Positions 6,186-7,507 of a stretch of DNA of 7,507 nucleotides are shown here, one piece after another; positions within the stretch are counted from its first letter, which is position 1; every line of letters starts with the position of its first letter. The notes beneath the pieces are model-generated. The model searched no databases, was not told where the DNA came from, and saw nothing but the letters and a program-made list of their open reading frames with translations. Source of the stretch: Dokdonella_A sp046347015 (lineage in GTDB: Bacteria; Pseudomonadota; Gammaproteobacteria; Xanthomonadales; Rhodanobacteraceae); assembly GCA_046347015.1 (NCBI GenBank), contig JAXMHA010000037.1, positions 1-7,507 on the forward strand, written 5' to 3'. The position numbers and the translations under genes were made by a program.

Positions 6186-6905
6186 TCAGGTACTCGCGGT
6201 GGACAAGGTTTCAGGGTGGCTGCGCAACGTGCGGCGGGCGCCAAACAACAGCAGCCACAGCATCAGGGCCACTTCCCCGAACTGCAGTGGCATTGCGATG
6301 GTGGCAATGGTGTCCTCGATCCGCGGAAGCACCGCCCAGGCAACGCTTTGCGCGAGGTAGGCGAAGCCGTTGACGATCAGCCACCAGCCCAGGAACTTTG
6401 GCGCGAAACCTGACCGCAGCACCAGCAGTGCCAGCGGGAACAACCACAGACCCCAGAACACCATTGCGGCGCCGATTTCCTGACCGTGCAGTTTCAGGAA
6501 AAACAGGGCCAACGCATCGCGCTGCTCCTGGCTGAACACGGACAGGAAGTCCGGACCACGGACGATCAGCAGCGCCGCCGCATCGTTCAGGACGTTGAAG
6601 AAGTAGATCGCGGTGGGCAGCACGCCACCCAGGATCACGACCAGCACCGCCAAACTCCGGTCAACCGTCTCGAACAGGCGATAAAAGGTGAACGTGAGGA
6701 AAAGCGTGAGGGTCCCGGCGACGAGGTCGGCGAGGATGCCGAAGCGAAAAAGTGTCTCGTGGGCAGCAATGTTGCGGGCGGTGGCCGCCGCATCACCGGT
6801 CACGAACAACGCGTCCGGCAGGTAGATGAGGCGGAAGGGTGCGACGAGTACCAGCAACAGAAAGACGAACCCCGCAATGCGCGCGTTCTTGTCGTTCGTG
6901 GTCAT
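6186..6905 (-). CDS. DUF4386-domain integral membrane protein
   Basis: The product has 239 residues and no visible damage. It has about six hydrophobic segments: roughly 10-29, 56-78, 84-115, 145-164, 171-193 and 205-222. Positive residues after the helices (FGARR near the end) suggest a membrane topology with a cytoplasmic C-terminus. The layout fits DUF4386, a family of unknown biochemical role: a short charged N-terminus (TNDKNARIAG) running into the first helix, then a segment rich in small residues (TGDAAATARNIAAHE, 36-50), then LFRFGILADLV opening the second helix. The start at 6905 has GGGG five bases upstream. The stop TGA is followed after one base by the ATG of the DUF6326-like gene, so the two are probably one transcript and may act together. 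The upstream YggN-like gene ends 69 bases before this start on the same strand, so it could share a transcript. Confidence 0.75.
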   Translation of the reverse strand: MTTNDKNARIAGFVFLLLVLVAPFRLIYLPDALFVTGDAAATARNIAAHETLFRFGILADLVAGTLTLFLTFTFYRLFETVDRSLAVLVVILGGVLPTAIYFFNVLNDAAALLIVRGPDFLSVFSQEQRDALALFFLKLHGQEIGAAMVFWGLWLFPLALLVLRSGFAPKFLGWWLIVNGFAYLAQSVAWAVLPRIEDTIATIAMPLQFGEVALMLWLLLFGARRTLRSHPETLSTAST

Positions 6906-6974
6906 CGAATCCCCGATCGTGATCCGTGTGGCAAGTTGCGCGAATGCTGTCCGCGCGTCGGGACGTCACGCAAT

Positions 6975-7507
6975 TCAATGCTTTCCGGTCCTTGCGGCTT
7001 CCGCCGCCGATCCGGAATCATTGGTTTCGCTCGACGCCAGTCCGGTGCCTTGTGCCGCAACCTGGATGCTCGAACGGATGCCACTGCGAATCCGGTCGCG
7101 GATGGATTCCCGGATCTGCGCGCGTTCGGCGTCGTCGTTCTTCAACGCATCATCGCGGCAATCGTCGATGTCGGCTTGCGTCATCCGCGCATAAGGCTTG
7201 AACGCGGGCAGGATGGCCGCGAGTTTCTGCTGCTCGGCCCGCAATCCGGGCAACCGGTCGCACAGTTTCGCTGCCGCTTGCTTGATGCCGGATGCCTGCG
7301 CCTCGACGTCCTGCTCGACTTCGTGCTCGGACTTTCCGGACAGCACGGCAGCCAGCGCAGTGCCGGCCGCATGCAGTCCCAGCGCGGCGCCCTGCTTGCC
7401 GATCGCGATGCCTTCTGCGGCGACCGCCAGGAGTTGCTTGCGGTATTCGAGCAGCTCCGCGCGTTGGTCCGGGGTGGTCGGGACGGTGTTGCCTGCGACC
7501 ACGAAAT
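6975..7507 (-). CDS. YggN/DUF2884-like protein, C-terminal part (runs off right edge)
   Basis: The frame is open to the window edge. The first possible start inside the window (GTG at 7502) is probably internal, because the visible sequence begins in mid-domain. About 177 residues are seen. The segment PDQRAELLEYRKQL resembles the DRQKAAVRDYRDGL region of E. coli YggN (DUF2884), a periplasmic protein of unknown function. It is followed by an alanine/glycine-rich stretch (EGIAIGKQGAALGLHAAGTALAAV), a charged helical region with LCDRLPGLRAEQQKLA, then MTQADIDDC with a second Cys. The two cysteines might form a disulphide if the protein is exported. The tail is polar, with an Arg-rich helix (RESIRDRIRSGIRSSI) and a disordered Ser/Ala end. 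The signal peptide, if any, is outside the window. The family assignment is tentative. Confidence 0.5.
   Translation of the reverse strand, partial: FVVAGNTVPTTPDQRAELLEYRKQLLAVAAEGIAIGKQGAALGLHAAGTALAAVLSGKSEHEVEQDVEAQASGIKQAAAKLCDRLPGLRAEQQKLAAILPAFKPYARMTQADIDDCRDDALKNDDAERAQIRESIRDRIRSGIRSSIQVAAQGTGLASSETNDSGSAAEAARTGKH

Noticed and set aside
6185..6244. 20-codon upstream extension of the DUF6326-like protein
   Set aside because: It overlaps the DUF4386 coding end. The start at 6184 gives the one-base coupling and a normal-looking N-terminus.

Overview
The window is GC-rich chromosomal DNA from a gammaproteobacterium. The closest feel is Xanthomonadales (Lysobacteraceae or Rhodanobacteraceae), judged from the PurB and FumC sequences, a DUF1566 exoprotein, a YggN/DUF2884-like protein and an intergenic sequence resembling repeats of that group. 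The taxonomic call is an inference from protein resemblance only. No CRISPR array, phage, transposase, tRNA or rRNA is visible, and I found no convincing undescribed system.

Layout. Positions 1-501 (minus) hold the 5' part of a secreted DUF1566 protein that runs off the left edge. Its signal-peptide region contains a 24-nt repeat-like insertion. Positions 502-811 are non-coding and carry a cluster of perfect hairpins. Positions 812-2767 (minus) encode a PQQ-dependent dehydrogenase of the glucose dehydrogenase type, made as a lipoprotein. Positions 2841-4208 (minus) encode adenylosuccinate lyase PurB. An 83-bp divergent intergenic region carries two back-to-back -10 boxes, and fumC (class II fumarase) reads rightwards from 4292. 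Converging on fumC from the right is a minus-strand series: a YggN/DUF2884-like gene (partial, right edge), a DUF4386 membrane protein (6186-6905) and a small DUF6326-like membrane protein (start 6184, remnants down to 5719).

The most notable feature is a patch of about 610 bp (roughly 5390-6001). In it the 3' end of fumC and the 3' two-thirds of the convergent DUF6326-like gene are both broken by about eleven small frame changes plus one in-frame TAG. Amino-acid conservation between the breaks is very good. Coding is clean on both sides of the patch. Damage that ignores gene boundaries and is mostly one-base indels looks more like poor local consensus sequence than natural decay, although recent pseudogenisation cannot be excluded.

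Functionally, purB and fumC are divergent neighbours from the same aspartase/fumarase superfamily. PurB releases fumarate in purine synthesis, and FumC hydrates fumarate to malate in the TCA cycle. The quinoprotein downstream of purB would oxidise sugars or alcohols in the periplasm and pass electrons to the respiratory chain. The DUF4386/DUF6326 pair is a translationally coupled two-gene membrane unit of unknown function.
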